The translations under genes and the position numbers were made by a program. Positions 35,444 through 44,290 of a stretch of 64,000 nt of DNA are shown piece after piece. This DNA comes from DASZQL01 sp964391865 (GTDB taxonomy: Bacteria; Planctomycetota; Phycisphaerae; Phycisphaerales; UBA1924), in contig CAYMNQ010000003.1 of NCBI GenBank assembly GCA_964391865.1, forward strand, positions 447,095 through 511,094, read 5' to 3'. Within the stretch, counting starts at the first letter, position 1; each line of letters starts with the position of its first letter. The notes beneath the pieces are model-generated. The model did no database searches and was not told the origin of the DNA. It saw nothing but the letters and a program-made list of their open reading frames with translations.

Positions 35444-38020
35444 ATGCAACACCCATCGTCCCGATTCATCCCGTCGGTATTCGCCGCTCTTCTGGCGCCG
35501 CTCGCGGCGCTTTTGATACTGCTCGCGCCCGCGAGTTCCGCGCTCGCCGCCGAGGGTGGTGCTGGGGGTCACAAGCCGGGCGGCGAGGTGAACCTCGTTC
35601 TTCCCGACGTCGGCACCGTCAAGTTCTTCAACGACTCAATCGACGGCCACACGCTCCTGCTCATCGGCATCGGCATCAGCGCTCTGGGCATGATCTTCGG
35701 GCTGATCATCTATGCCCAGCTCAAGAACATGGCCGTCCACAAGTCGATGCTCGACATCTCCGAACTGATCTACGAGACGTGCAAGGCGTACATGATCCAG
35801 CAGGGCAAGTTCCTGATGCTGCTGTGGGTCTTCATCGCGGTCGCCGTCGGCTGGTACTTCGGCTGGCTCATCCCCACCGAGACGGGCAACGGCATGCCCA
35901 TGTCGAAAGTGGCGATCATCCTTGCGTTCAGCCTCGTCGGCATCGCGGGCAGCTACGGGGTGGCGTGGTTCGGCATCCGCGTGAACACCTTCGCCAACAG
36001 CCGGGCGGCGTTCGCGTCGCTCCGCGGCAAGCCCTTCCCCTGCTACGCCATCCCCCTCAAGGCCGGTATCTCCATCGGCATGGCGCTCATCTCCGTCGAA
36101 CTGCTCATCATGCTGGGCATCCTGCTGTTCGTTCCCGGCGAAATCTCCGGCGCGTGCCTGATCGGCTTCGCGATCGGTGAATCGCTCGGCGCTTCGGCGC
36201 TCCGCATCGCGGGCGGCATCTTCACGAAGATCGCCGACATCGGTTCCGACCTCATGAAGATCGTTTTCAAGATCAAGGAAGACGACGCCCGCAACCCCGG
36301 CGTGATCGCCGACTGCGTGGGCGATAACGCGGGCGACTCCGTCGGCCCCTCCGCCGACGGCTTCGAAACCTACGGCGTGACGGGCGTGGCGCTCATCTCG
36401 TTCGTCCTCCTCGCCATCAACGAGAAGACGGCCGGCGCGGACTTCGCCACGATTCAGATCCAGCTTCTTGTCTGGCTCTTCGTGATGCGCATCGTCATGG
36501 TCATCGCCAGCGCCGGGTCGTACTTCATCAACGAGGCGGTCGCCAAGGCGAAGTACGGCAATGCATCGAAGATGAACTTCGAGCACCCGCTCACCTCGCT
36601 CGTCATCCTCACCTCGGTCGTCTCCGTCGCGCTCACGTTCATCACCTCGTACCTGCTCATCCCCACCATGGCCGGCGATAGCACCTGGTGGTGGAAGCTC
36701 TCGCTCATCATCACCTGCGGCACCGCCGCCGGTGCGATCATCCCCGAGCTGGTCAAGGTCTTCACCTCAACGCACTCGCGGCACGTCAAGGAAGTCGTCA
36801 CCAGCTCCGAGCAAGGCGGCGCCTCGCTGAACATCCTCTCGGGCCTCGTCGCCGGCAACTTCTCCGCGTACTGGCTGGGTCTGGCGATCGTCATGCTCAT
36901 GGGCGCGGCGTACTACGTCGCCAACTCGTTCCCCGGCATGGCCGCCACCGGCACGACCATCATGATGGCACCGGCGGTCTTTGCCTTCGGCCTCGTCGCG
37001 TTCGGCTTCCTCGGCATGGGCCCGGTGACGATCGCCGTTGATAGCTACGGCCCCGTCACCGACAACGCGCAGTCCGTCTTCGAACTCTCGACCATCGAGA
37101 CCATGCCCAACATCAAGCAGGAAATCCAGAAGGATTTCGGCTTCACCCCCGACTTCGAGAAGGGCAAGGAGTTCCTCGAAGAGAACGACGGCGCGGGCAA
37201 CACCTTCAAAGCCACCGCCAAGCCCGTGCTCATCGGCACCGCCGTTGTCGGCGCGACGACCATGATCTTCGCAATCGTCGTCGCGCTCACGCACGGGCTC
37301 GACCCCGAGTACCTCGCCAACCTCTCGATCCTGCACGCCCCCTTCCTGCTTGGTCTGATCACGGGCGGCGCGATCATCTACTGGTTCACCGGCGCCTCGA
37401 CGCAGGCCGTCTCCACCGGCGCCTACCGCGCAGTGGAGTTCATCAAGAAGAACATCAAACTCGAAGGCTCGACCAAAGCGAGCGTTGAGGACTCGAAGAA
37501 GGTCGTACAGATCTGCACGCAGTACGCGCAGAAGGGCATGTTCAACATCTTCCTGGGTGTCTTCTTCGCCACCCTCGCCTTCGCGTTCTACGAGTCGTAC
37601 TTCTTCATCGGGTACCTCATCTCCATCGCCATCTTCGGCCTCTACCAGGCCATCTTCATGGCCAACGCGGGCGGCGCTTGGGACAACGCGAAGAAGATCG
37701 TCGAGACCGACCCCGTCTACAAGAACTCCGGCCGCGGCAAGGGCAGCGACCTCCACGCCGCCACCGTCGTGGGCGACACCGTGGGAGATCCCTTCAAGGA
37801 CACCAGTTCCGTCGCCCTCAACCCGGTCATCAAGTTCACCACGCTCTTCGGGCTGCTCGCCGTCGAACTCGCGGTCAGCATGAAGGTCTTCAACCCGCTC
37901 ACCAAGCAGCAGGACCACACCGCGGCCACCATCGCCCTGACGATCGCGTTCTTCCTTGTCTCCGCCTTCTTCGTCTGGCGCTCCTTCTACGGCATGCGCA
38001 TCGGCGGCGATCACAAGTGA
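35444..38020 (+). CDS. hppA: Membrane-bound proton-translocating pyrophosphatase, divergent type
   Basis: 858 aa from the ATG at 35444; an ATG five codons upstream (35429) is equally possible. A signal-like first helix ends in ASSALAAEGG. About 16 membrane helices follow. The pyrophosphate-binding segments are recognisable but altered: DIGSDLMKIVFKIKEDDARNPGVIADCVGDNAGD, GPVTDNAQSVFEL and GSDLHAATVVGDTVGDPFKDT. GNTFKATAKP carries Lys where K+-independent enzymes have it, which suggests the K+-independent subclass. The enzyme couples PPi hydrolysis to ion pumping across the membrane. The length exceeds the usual 670-800 aa. A strong hairpin terminator follows. Confidence 0.9.
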   Translation: MQHPSSRFIPSVFAALLAPLAALLILLAPASSALAAEGGAGGHKPGGEVNLVLPDVGTVKFFNDSIDGHTLLLIGIGISALGMIFGLIIYAQLKNMAVHKSMLDISELIYETCKAYMIQQGKFLMLLWVFIAVAVGWYFGWLIPTETGNGMPMSKVAIILAFSLVGIAGSYGVAWFGIRVNTFANSRAAFASLRGKPFPCYAIPLKAGISIGMALISVELLIMLGILLFVPGEISGACLIGFAIGESLGASALRIAGGIFTKIADIGSDLMKIVFKIKEDDARNPGVIADCVGDNAGDSVGPSADGFETYGVTGVALISFVLLAINEKTAGADFATIQIQLLVWLFVMRIVMVIASAGSYFINEAVAKAKYGNASKMNFEHPLTSLVILTSVVSVALTFITSYLLIPTMAGDSTWWWKLSLIITCGTAAGAIIPELVKVFTSTHSRHVKEVVTSSEQGGASLNILSGLVAGNFSAYWLGLAIVMLMGAAYYVANSFPGMAATGTTIMMAPAVFAFGLVAFGFLGMGPVTIAVDSYGPVTDNAQSVFELSTIETMPNIKQEIQKDFGFTPDFEKGKEFLEENDGAGNTFKATAKPVLIGTAVVGATTMIFAIVVALTHGLDPEYLANLSILHAPFLLGLITGGAIIYWFTGASTQAVSTGAYRAVEFIKKNIKLEGSTKASVEDSKKVVQICTQYAQKGMFNIFLGVFFATLAFAFYESYFFIGYLISIAIFGLYQAIFMANAGGAWDNAKKIVETDPVYKNSGRGKGSDLHAATVVGDTVGDPFKDTSSVALNPVIKFTTLFGLLAVELAVSMKVFNPLTKQQDHTAATIALTIAFFLVSAFFVWRSFYGMRIGGDHK

Positions 38021-38049
38021 GTCTGCATTGCTGATCCACCGGAAAAAAC

Positions 38050-38084
38050 AGCGGGCCGCCCGATCGGGCGGCCCGCTTTCTTTC
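38050..38084. terminator. Bidirectional intrinsic terminator after hppA
   Basis: A 12-bp GC-rich stem GCGGGCCGCCCG / CGGGCGGCCCGC (38051-38076) is flanked by six A on the left (38043-38048) and TTTCTTTC on the right. It can work on both strands and lies between two convergent genes, 30 bases after hppA. Confidence 0.85.
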
Positions 38085-38203
38085 ATCAATGAAACGAAGG
38101 GCCGACCGGGTGGATCGGCCCTCCGCACGGAAGTACGCTCCGGTCGCGAGGGTGGAGGCGCGACGGGCGTGCGTTGGAGTTGGCAGGAAGGAGCAGTTCT
38201 CGC

Positions 38204-39067
38204 TCACCGGCGACGGCGCAGACCGATCAGCCCGGCCGCCGCGAGCAGCGCGCCGCCCGCGGGCGTCGGAACCGGCTCGCCGTAGATGAAGTCGTCCATC
38301 ACCACGAGGTCAACCGGGAACTCGGGCAGCTCCGGGCGGTCGAGCACGCCCGCGCCGAGCGCGTGCGTGCCGCTGTAGATGCGGACGCGCGAGACGACCG
38401 GGTCGGCGAACGAGACGCCTACGAACGAGAACTTGTCGAGCGTGCCGGCTTCAGCGCCGGCGACCGTGGGCGGCGCGAACGCGGTGAAGATCAGCTCGTT
38501 CTGGGTGTCGTAGAACTCGAGGTACGTCGAGTTGTCGAGCTCGACATCGCTGAACACCGAGCCGAAGCCGCGGGTGGTCGCGGGCTGGCTGCTGCCGGGG
38601 ACGAAGAACGTCACGTCGGTGATGTTGCTGCCCACGGCGGTGAACAGGCGCTGCTGGCTGAACGCGCCGAACTCGGCGCCGTAGCTCGGGTCGATCGACG
38701 CGAAGTCCCGCGGCGTGCCCGTCGGGTTGTCGCTGTCGGCCGACACGAGGAAGCCCGAGCCGGGGGTGGTGGTGAGCAACCCGCGGGCACGCCCGCCGGT
38801 GGCGCCATTGAAGAAGTCGCCGGGGAACGCGTTCGGATCAGAGACATTGTCCGGCGCGCCGTCCCAGTTGATCTCGCGCCGCCCGGTCAGGAGCGTGCCC
38901 GGCCCGGGGGGGTTCAGCGTGCCGAGGTCGGCGCGGAAGACGTTGAGCTGGTCGATGATGGAATCAACCCCGAAGCCCGCGCCCGAACGGACGAGCTGGG
39001 CGTTCGCCGACCCCGCGAGCGCAGCGACGGCGAGTGAAGCAGCGGACACAGTGCGCAGTGACAGCAT
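38204..39067 (-). CDS. Exported protein with PTPA-type sorting tail
   Basis: 287 aa from the ATG at 39067, with AGGAGACC upstream. A signal peptide (VSAASLAVAALAGSANA) is followed by a beta-rich domain rich in Phe, Gly, Asp and Thr. It includes FADPVVSRVRIYSGTHALG and VVMDDFIYGEPV, a pattern often seen in planctomycete PEP-CTERM proteins with a carbohydrate-binding-like fold. The C terminus is PTPAGGALLAAAGLIGLRRRR. It is the third sorting-tail protein in the window. Function unknown. Confidence 0.83.
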   Translation of the reverse strand: MLSLRTVSAASLAVAALAGSANAQLVRSGAGFGVDSIIDQLNVFRADLGTLNPPGPGTLLTGRREINWDGAPDNVSDPNAFPGDFFNGATGGRARGLLTTTPGSGFLVSADSDNPTGTPRDFASIDPSYGAEFGAFSQQRLFTAVGSNITDVTFFVPGSSQPATTRGFGSVFSDVELDNSTYLEFYDTQNELIFTAFAPPTVAGAEAGTLDKFSFVGVSFADPVVSRVRIYSGTHALGAGVLDRPELPEFPVDLVVMDDFIYGEPVPTPAGGALLAAAGLIGLRRRR

Positions 39068-39279
39068 GATCTCGGTCTCCTGATGAAACGAGGGAAAGGA
39101 TGGGCCGCGGGTAATTGCGGCCCGTGTGACAGACGGGGTTGTTGGTTCGCCGCCCGTGTCAGGGGCGTGTGTGCGTTGCCGAAGGCGGCGGGCGAACACT
39201 CACACATGTCCGCGACATTGCCGCATCTTGCACGTCGACGCCGATTTGTTGGACGAGCCCGGTCGGGCTCCGTCAGGCC

Positions 39280-40344
39280 TTACTCGGGGCGGGCCGCCTC
39301 GATGTACACATCCACCACCTGCCCGGGGAACATCGGCGGATGATCCTTCGCCGCGACTTCGAGCACGACCTCGACGACGCGCGTGTCGATCCGCTCCGTG
39401 TTCGAGCCGGTGATCTGGCTCTTCGGGCGCGCGAAGGGCTCGATGCGGATCATCTTGAGTTGGATGTGCTCGCCAAAGTTGCCGCGGAGCTTGCATGTCG
39501 CCGCCGCGCCCTGGCGCAGCAGAGGCGCGTCCTCTTCATCCACCTGCGCGCGGACACGGATCGTGCCGAGATCGCCCAGGATCATCGCTGGCTCGGCGCT
39601 AGCGCCGCCGCCGCCCCCGGCCATCGCGTACTCGCCCGGTTCGATGCTCCGGCGGAGGATCGTGCCCGCGACCGGCGCGCGGACCGTCAGACGATCCAGC
39701 CTGATCTTCAGCGCCGCGATATCCGCCCGACGCGCATCGGCATTCGCCTGCATCACCAGCAGATCCGCGCTCCACGGGCCCGCCTGCAATCGCGCCAGCC
39801 GCGCCTCCGCGTTGGTCAGCGCCGCTCGCGCGATCTCGACGGCGTTGCGCGTGCGGTCCGCTTCATCCGGGTTCGTCCCGCCCAGCGTGACCGCCTTCAG
39901 CATGTTGTTGTTGCGGTCGATCGCATCATTCAGCCGCGCTCGCGCCTCGGCGACCTCCGCCTTCACGGGCGGTAAATCCTCAGCCCGAGGCCAATTCTCG
40001 ATCCGCTTCACCTCCGCCTCCGCCGCGGCGAGCGCCGCCTCCGCACGCACCAGCTCCGCGCGCAGAAGACGATCGTCCAGCTTCATCAGCGGCTGCCCCA
40101 ACTCCACGCGGTCCGTCACCTGCGCCAGCACCTCGACCACCAGCCCTGGCTCAGGAGCCGCGATCTCAACATCGCGCGTGCCGGACTCAACCACGCCCAA
40201 CGCCGCCACGCCGCTCGGGAACGGGTTCACCGACGCCGGCTGCGACAGCGGCGGGGAGGGAATCTTCTGCTTCCCTGTAGCAACGGAGTACACACCCATC
40301 GCGAACCCGGCGACGGCAAGCAGGATGGTGATGTTTCGGAACAT
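39280..40344 (-). CDS. HlyD/DevB-type membrane fusion protein
   Basis: 354 aa from the ATG at 40344. One N-terminal TM (ITILLAVAGFAMGVYSVA) leads to a periplasmic adaptor: lipoyl-like halves (GVVESGTRDVEIAAPEPGLVVEVLAQV ... LTVRAPVAGTILRRSIEPGEY), a coiled coil (LVRAEAALAAAEAEVKRIE ... RARLNDAIDRNNN) and a beta-barrel region (DLGTIRVRAQVDEEDAPLLRQG). It belongs with the ABC ATPase and FtsX-like permease upstream, forming a DevBCA-type exporter. In cyanobacteria such exporters move glycolipids; here the cargo is unknown. The 153 bases before the start hold GGCTTGAAGCTTGGGG word repeats. Confidence 0.88.
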   Translation of the reverse strand: MFRNITILLAVAGFAMGVYSVATGKQKIPSPPLSQPASVNPFPSGVAALGVVESGTRDVEIAAPEPGLVVEVLAQVTDRVELGQPLMKLDDRLLRAELVRAEAALAAAEAEVKRIENWPRAEDLPPVKAEVAEARARLNDAIDRNNNMLKAVTLGGTNPDEADRTRNAVEIARAALTNAEARLARLQAGPWSADLLVMQANADARRADIAALKIRLDRLTVRAPVAGTILRRSIEPGEYAMAGGGGGASAEPAMILGDLGTIRVRAQVDEEDAPLLRQGAAATCKLRGNFGEHIQLKMIRIEPFARPKSQITGSNTERIDTRVVEVVLEVAAKDHPPMFPGQVVDVYIEAARPE

Positions 40345-40497
40345 GGGTGTTGGGGGTGGGGCTTGAAGCTTGGGGGTGGGTGGGATCTTTAGGGGCCGGG
40401 CGTTGGCTTTGGGGCTCGGGACTGGGGTTGGGAGACGGTGCTCGGTGTTGTCCGTTGGTCTTCTTCTTTCTTCCGGCGCGCCGCGCAAGCCGCCAGC

Positions 40498-41286
40498 TTA
40501 CTTCCCCTCCTCACCCTCCTTTTCATCATAGCGCGGCACGTACTTTGCTTCTTCGAGAATGTGGTGCGAGACCTGCGATTTCAGCCGCCCGTCTTCCATC
40601 TCGATGATCCGGTCGGCATAGTGGAAAATGCGCGCATCGTGCGTCACGACGATGACGCAGCGGGGTTCGCTCCCGCCGTTCGCGCCGCTCCCGCCGCGGG
40701 AGGCTTGGTGGATCAACTCCATGATCGCCTGCCCGCGCTGCCCGTCGAGCGCGGCGGTGGGCTCGTCGCACACAATCAGACGCGGCCTGCCCACCAGCGC
40801 CCGCGCGATCGCCACGCGCTGCTGCATGCCCCCCGAGAGCTGCGACGGCATCGAGTCGATCCGATCCCCCAGCCCCACCTGCGCGAGCACCTCCGCCGCG
40901 CGCTCCAGGGCCGCGCCCCGGTTCATCCCCCGCACCAGCAGCGGCACGCACGTGTTCTCGCCCACCGTCAGCGTGGGTATGAGGTTGAACTGCTGGAACA
41001 CGAACCCGACGATCTCGCCGCGCAGCTTGGTGCGCTGGTCCCGCCGCAGCGCGTTCCAGCACGTGCCGAAGACCGAAACCTCGCCCTCGTCCGCGTCGAG
41101 TACGCCCGAGATCACCGAGACGAGCGTCGTCTTCCCGCACCCCGAGGGGCCGACCAGCATGACGAGCTGGTTCTCATGGATGTCAGCGTCGACCCCGCGC
41201 AGCGCATGCACCACCGTCCGGCCGGTGCCGAACGACTTGCTCACCTTGCGGAGCGAGACCGCGATGTTGGGGGTGGTTGTGATCAT
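40498..41286 (-). CDS. ABC transporter ATP-binding protein (DevA/LolD type)
   Basis: 262 aa from the ATG at 41286. The full nucleotide-binding domain is present: Walker A GPSGCGKTT (46-54), Q-loop FQQFNLIP, signature LSGGMQQR (150-157), Walker B LIVCDEP (170-176) and H-loop VTHD. A charged C-terminal tail (EEAKYVPRYDEKEGEEGK) is extra. It powers the exporter formed with the HlyD-like protein downstream and the FtsX-like permease upstream. Unusually, the upstream permease is separated from it by a CACAGAG inverted repeat. Confidence 0.93.
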   Translation of the reverse strand: MITTTPNIAVSLRKVSKSFGTGRTVVHALRGVDADIHENQLVMLVGPSGCGKTTLVSVISGVLDADEGEVSVFGTCWNALRRDQRTKLRGEIVGFVFQQFNLIPTLTVGENTCVPLLVRGMNRGAALERAAEVLAQVGLGDRIDSMPSQLSGGMQQRVAIARALVGRPRLIVCDEPTAALDGQRGQAIMELIHQASRGGSGANGGSEPRCVIVVTHDARIFHYADRIIEMEDGRLKSQVSHHILEEAKYVPRYDEKEGEEGK

Positions 41287-41297
41287 CGGATCAGATA

Positions 41298-41486
41298 TTC
41301 ACCACAGAGGACACAGAGAGCACAGAGAAGAGAGAAGAGAAAGAAGCAAAGAGTCTTGACGGTGCTTGGATGTCTGCCAATTCCCGATCCCGTCGTCGCA
41401 GGACTGCAATCATCAAAGAACTGAACTCCTCCACAATCCATCATTCTCCTTCCTCCCTCTGTGTCCTCTGTGCTCTCTGTGGTGAA
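41298..41486. repeat. CACAGAG inverted repeat, copy 2
   Basis: Two 30-base arms (41298-41327 and 41457-41486) match inversely at 26 positions (TTCACCACAGAG ... CTCTGTGGTGAA). The 129 bases between them are purine-rich on the left and pyrimidine-rich on the right. The element sits inside the exporter operon, between the permease and ATPase genes. Confidence 0.85.
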
Positions 41487-41491
41487 AACTC

Positions 41492-42619
41492 CTATTTAAA
41501 CACGATCCCCGGCTCCAGAGCGATCACTCTCCGCAGCGACAGCAAGCTCCCCAGCATGATGCACACCAGCGTCGCGCCGAACGCGCCGACCAGCAGTTGC
41601 CACGGGAACAGCACCGCGAGCTCCGACCCCGGTTTGCGCCCCAGCAGCGAGAACGCGCCCGCGGCCCCGACGCCAATCCCGTAGCCGATCAGCCCGACCG
41701 CCAGCGCCTGCAGCAGCACCATCCGCACCAGCACGCGCGTCCGCGCCCCCATCGCCTTCAGCACCGCGAAGTGGCGCAGGTTCTCCAGCGTGAACTGGTA
41801 GAAGATCGCCGCCACCACCGCCAAGCCGACGACGAACCCCAGCAGCACCGTGATGCCGAAATTGATCCCGATGCCCGTCTCGCGCAGGATGAAGTTCACC
41901 GACCGCGCCGTGATCTCCGCCTGCGTGAACGCCTGCACCTCGCCCAGCGCGTTGATGTCCGCCTGCACCCGCAGCATGTCCGCGTCCGGCTTCACTTTCG
42001 CGAGGATGTAGCTGATCCGCTCGCGCCCCAGCGGCACGAAATTCTGGATGTTGTCGAACGTCGTGTAGATCGCCGCGTTCGAATCAAAGCTCAGCCGCAC
42101 GCGGCAGATGCCCACCACCACCGCTCGCTTGTCGTTCAAACGCAGCGTGTCGCCGATCCCCACGTTCCCCAGCTTCGGGCGCGAGGATTCATCCACGATC
42201 ACCGCGTCCGGCGCGCGCAGGTCATTCAGATCCCCCTCCAGAATCTCCGGCGGCTGCCCCACCATCGTCGAGCGCGGGATGCCCACCAGCTGCGCCGTCT
42301 TGTACGCGCCCGTCGGCAATTCCACCAACGCCCGTGCGCTGAAAAACGGCTCCGCCCACGCGATCCCAGGCACCGAGCGCACCCGCTCGAGCTCCCGGTC
42401 CGCCAGCGGGCGCACATCACTGATGAACTGGATGTGCGGGTCGGCGATCCACAGGTCCGGCTGCGCGGTGTTCTGCAGCACGCCCGTCGATCGCGTGATC
42501 AACCCCAGAAAAATCGCGGCCTGCTGCGAAATCAGCAACACCGCAAAAGAAAGCCCCACGACCAGCGCAAGGTACTTCCCCTTGTCGCCGGTGAGCATTC
42601 TGAGCGCGATGTAGTTCAT
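41492..42619 (-). CDS. FtsX/MacB-like permease (DevC type)
   Basis: 375 aa from the ATG at 42619. One N-terminal TM (LALVVGLSFAVLLISQQAAIFLGL) is followed by a periplasmic core domain (about 45-255) and three C-terminal TMs (INFGITVLLGFVVGLAVVAAI, VLLQALAVGLIGYGIGVGAAG, LLVGAFGATLVCIMLGSLLSL). This is the DevC/MacB half-transporter topology. It is the first gene of permease-ATPase-adaptor on the minus strand. Its promoter region is shared with the divergent thioredoxin-fold gene (212 bases between the starts). Confidence 0.9.
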   Translation of the reverse strand: MNYIALRMLTGDKGKYLALVVGLSFAVLLISQQAAIFLGLITRSTGVLQNTAQPDLWIADPHIQFISDVRPLADRELERVRSVPGIAWAEPFFSARALVELPTGAYKTAQLVGIPRSTMVGQPPEILEGDLNDLRAPDAVIVDESSRPKLGNVGIGDTLRLNDKRAVVVGICRVRLSFDSNAAIYTTFDNIQNFVPLGRERISYILAKVKPDADMLRVQADINALGEVQAFTQAEITARSVNFILRETGIGINFGITVLLGFVVGLAVVAAIFYQFTLENLRHFAVLKAMGARTRVLVRMVLLQALAVGLIGYGIGVGAAGAFSLLGRKPGSELAVLFPWQLLVGAFGATLVCIMLGSLLSLRRVIALEPGIVFK

Positions 42620-42831
42620 GGATCGGCGGTCAGGTCGGCAGTGGGGGAGGTGTTCGGCAGCGCCAGCGCCGTCGGCCGCGATCGGCCGCCAACGAGGAGC
42701 CGAGATCATAGCCTGCACCCATTCGCCCGCACCTCGCTCACGGATTCGCCCGAACAATTGCCTCAACAACGAGTCGCGAGGCGCGAGCAAGCGTGCCCGT
42801 TACGCCGCGCCGATCACCCTACACTCCCCCC

Positions 42832-44121
42832 ATGATCCGCACGCTCATCCTCGGAGCCTTGACCCTCATGCCGCTGACCACCCCCGCCGCCGCCCAGTTC
42901 CGCCGGCTTGAGACGGGCAAGTGGCGCGCCGCCCTCGATGTCACCGGCACCGACTCAAACGGCAAGCCCATCAACGCCGGGCAACTCCCCTTCACCCTCG
43001 AACTCGCCCGCGGCGAGCGCGGCATCGTCGCGTGGATCGTCAACGGCGAGGAACGCATCGACGTCCCCCGCACCCAGTGGGCCGAGGGCGAACTCACGCT
43101 CAGCATCGATTACTTCGACTCAACGATCCGCGCCCGCGCCAGCGACGACGGCAAGACCCTCGAAGGCGAATGGACCAAACGCCGCGGCGCGGAGAAGTGG
43201 GGCACCATGCGCTTCACCGCCACCAGCGGCGAGCAGCCCCTCTTCTCACTCCCCCCCGCCAAGCCCGCGCGCGGCGGCGAACCGACAGAACCACTGCCGC
43301 TCGCCCAGCGCTGGCGCGTGAACTTCGAGGGCGACCCCGACCCCGCCGTGGGAATCTTCACGACCAACCCCGACGGCACCATCGCCGCCACGTTCCTCAC
43401 CACCACCGGCGATTACCGCTACCTCGCGGGCGAGTACCGCGACAACCATTTGCAGCTCTCCGTCTTCGACGGCTCGCACGCCTTCCTCATCACCGCGAAG
43501 CAAACCTCCCCCGGCACCCTCGAAGGCGAGTTCCACAGCGGCAATTGGTCGCGCTCGCGCTGGTCCGCCGTCGCGGATGAGCACGCAAAACTCCCCGACA
43601 ACGCGTGGACCATCACGAAGATCAACGACGAGAAATCACTCGCCGATTCGACCGTCAAAACCCTCGACGGCCTGTCGCTGAAACTGAGCGACCCGCGCGT
43701 GCTGGGCAAAAACGGCACGATCTTCGAAATCTTCGGCACTTGGTGCCCCAACTGCCTCGACGCCACCCGCCTCATGCGCGAACTGCGCGAAAAACACGGC
43801 ACGAGCAGCATCAAATTCGTCGGCCTCGCCTTCGAGATCACGGGCGATGAAATGCGCGACCGCGACATGGTCCGCCTGTACGCCGAGCGCCATAACGTCC
43901 CGTACCTCATGCTCCTCGCCGGCGTGGCGGATAAGAAGAAAGCCGCCGAAGCGCTCCCCGCCATCGACCGCGTGAAGGCGTACCCGACATTCCTCTTCGT
44001 CGACGGCGCGGGGAAGATCAAATCCGTCTACACCGGCTTCAACGGCCCGGCGACGGGCGACGAGCACGCGAAGATGCGAGCCGAGTTCGAGAAGCGCATC
44101 GCGGCCCTGATCGAAGAGTGA
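42832..44121 (+). CDS. Exported thioredoxin-fold (TlpA-like) protein
   Basis: 429 aa from the ATG at 42832. A signal peptide (LILGALTLMPLTTPAAAQ) is followed by about 250 residues of beta-rich sequence with two related halves (for example GTDSNGKPINAGQLPFTLEL and NFEGDPDPAVGIFTTNPDGTI). A thioredoxin domain covers about 285-429, with the redox CxxC at Cys305/Cys308 (FGTWCPNCLDATRLM) and the cis-Pro in KAYPTFLFVDG. TlpA-like proteins reduce disulfides or protect thiols outside the cytoplasm. It ends directly before a cruciform repeat. Confidence 0.87.
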   Translation: MIRTLILGALTLMPLTTPAAAQFRRLETGKWRAALDVTGTDSNGKPINAGQLPFTLELARGERGIVAWIVNGEERIDVPRTQWAEGELTLSIDYFDSTIRARASDDGKTLEGEWTKRRGAEKWGTMRFTATSGEQPLFSLPPAKPARGGEPTEPLPLAQRWRVNFEGDPDPAVGIFTTNPDGTIAATFLTTTGDYRYLAGEYRDNHLQLSVFDGSHAFLITAKQTSPGTLEGEFHSGNWSRSRWSAVADEHAKLPDNAWTITKINDEKSLADSTVKTLDGLSLKLSDPRVLGKNGTIFEIFGTWCPNCLDATRLMRELREKHGTSSIKFVGLAFEITGDEMRDRDMVRLYAERHNVPYLMLLAGVADKKKAAEALPAIDRVKAYPTFLFVDGAGKIKSVYTGFNGPATGDEHAKMRAEFEKRIAALIEE

Positions 44122-44122
44122 C

Positions 44123-44204
44123 CGTGCCATCGAAGTCTGCTTTGAGACTTCGATGGTTCTTGCGATACCGAGATCGATGTCGCCGAGCCGACATCGATGG
44201 CACG
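44123..44204. repeat. Two-hairpin cruciform element, copy A
   Basis: An outer stem CGTGCCATCGA / TCGATGGCACG (11 bp, perfect) encloses two perfect inner hairpins: CCATCGAAGTC / GACTTCGATGG (44127-44156) and ATCGATGTCG / CGACATCGAT (44173-44198). It begins two bases after the TlpA-like stop. Elements of the same plan lie at 51205-51306 and 56088-56157. Confidence 0.85.
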
Positions 44205-44225
44205 TTCACAAATCGTCTTGCGGGT

Positions 44226-44272
44226 TCACCCTCTCGGCGGCGGCGCAAGCCGCCGAGGGCGATCGCCCCCCG
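44226..44272 (+). repeat. 47-bp direct repeat, left copy
   Basis: It starts TCACCCTCTCGGCGGCGGCG and differs at 2 of 47 positions from 45574-45620, in the same orientation. Read on the minus strand, both copies encode GDRPR(R)xAPPPRG followed by a stop. In the right copy this is the true C terminus of the RNase Z-like protein. The copies bracket the low-GC protease gene. Confidence 0.85.
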
Positions 44273-44290
44273 ACCCCCCCAGCCCTCGCG

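Noticed and set aside
36767..38128. Minus-strand open frame of 453 codons over hppA
   Set aside because: Antisense to a conserved membrane pyrophosphatase; the Asp/Gly/Val-rich product is typical of shadow frames here.
39254..39269. GAGCCCG / CGGGCTC palindrome as terminator of the exporter operon
   Set aside because: The stem is short with almost no loop, and no T run follows on the minus strand.
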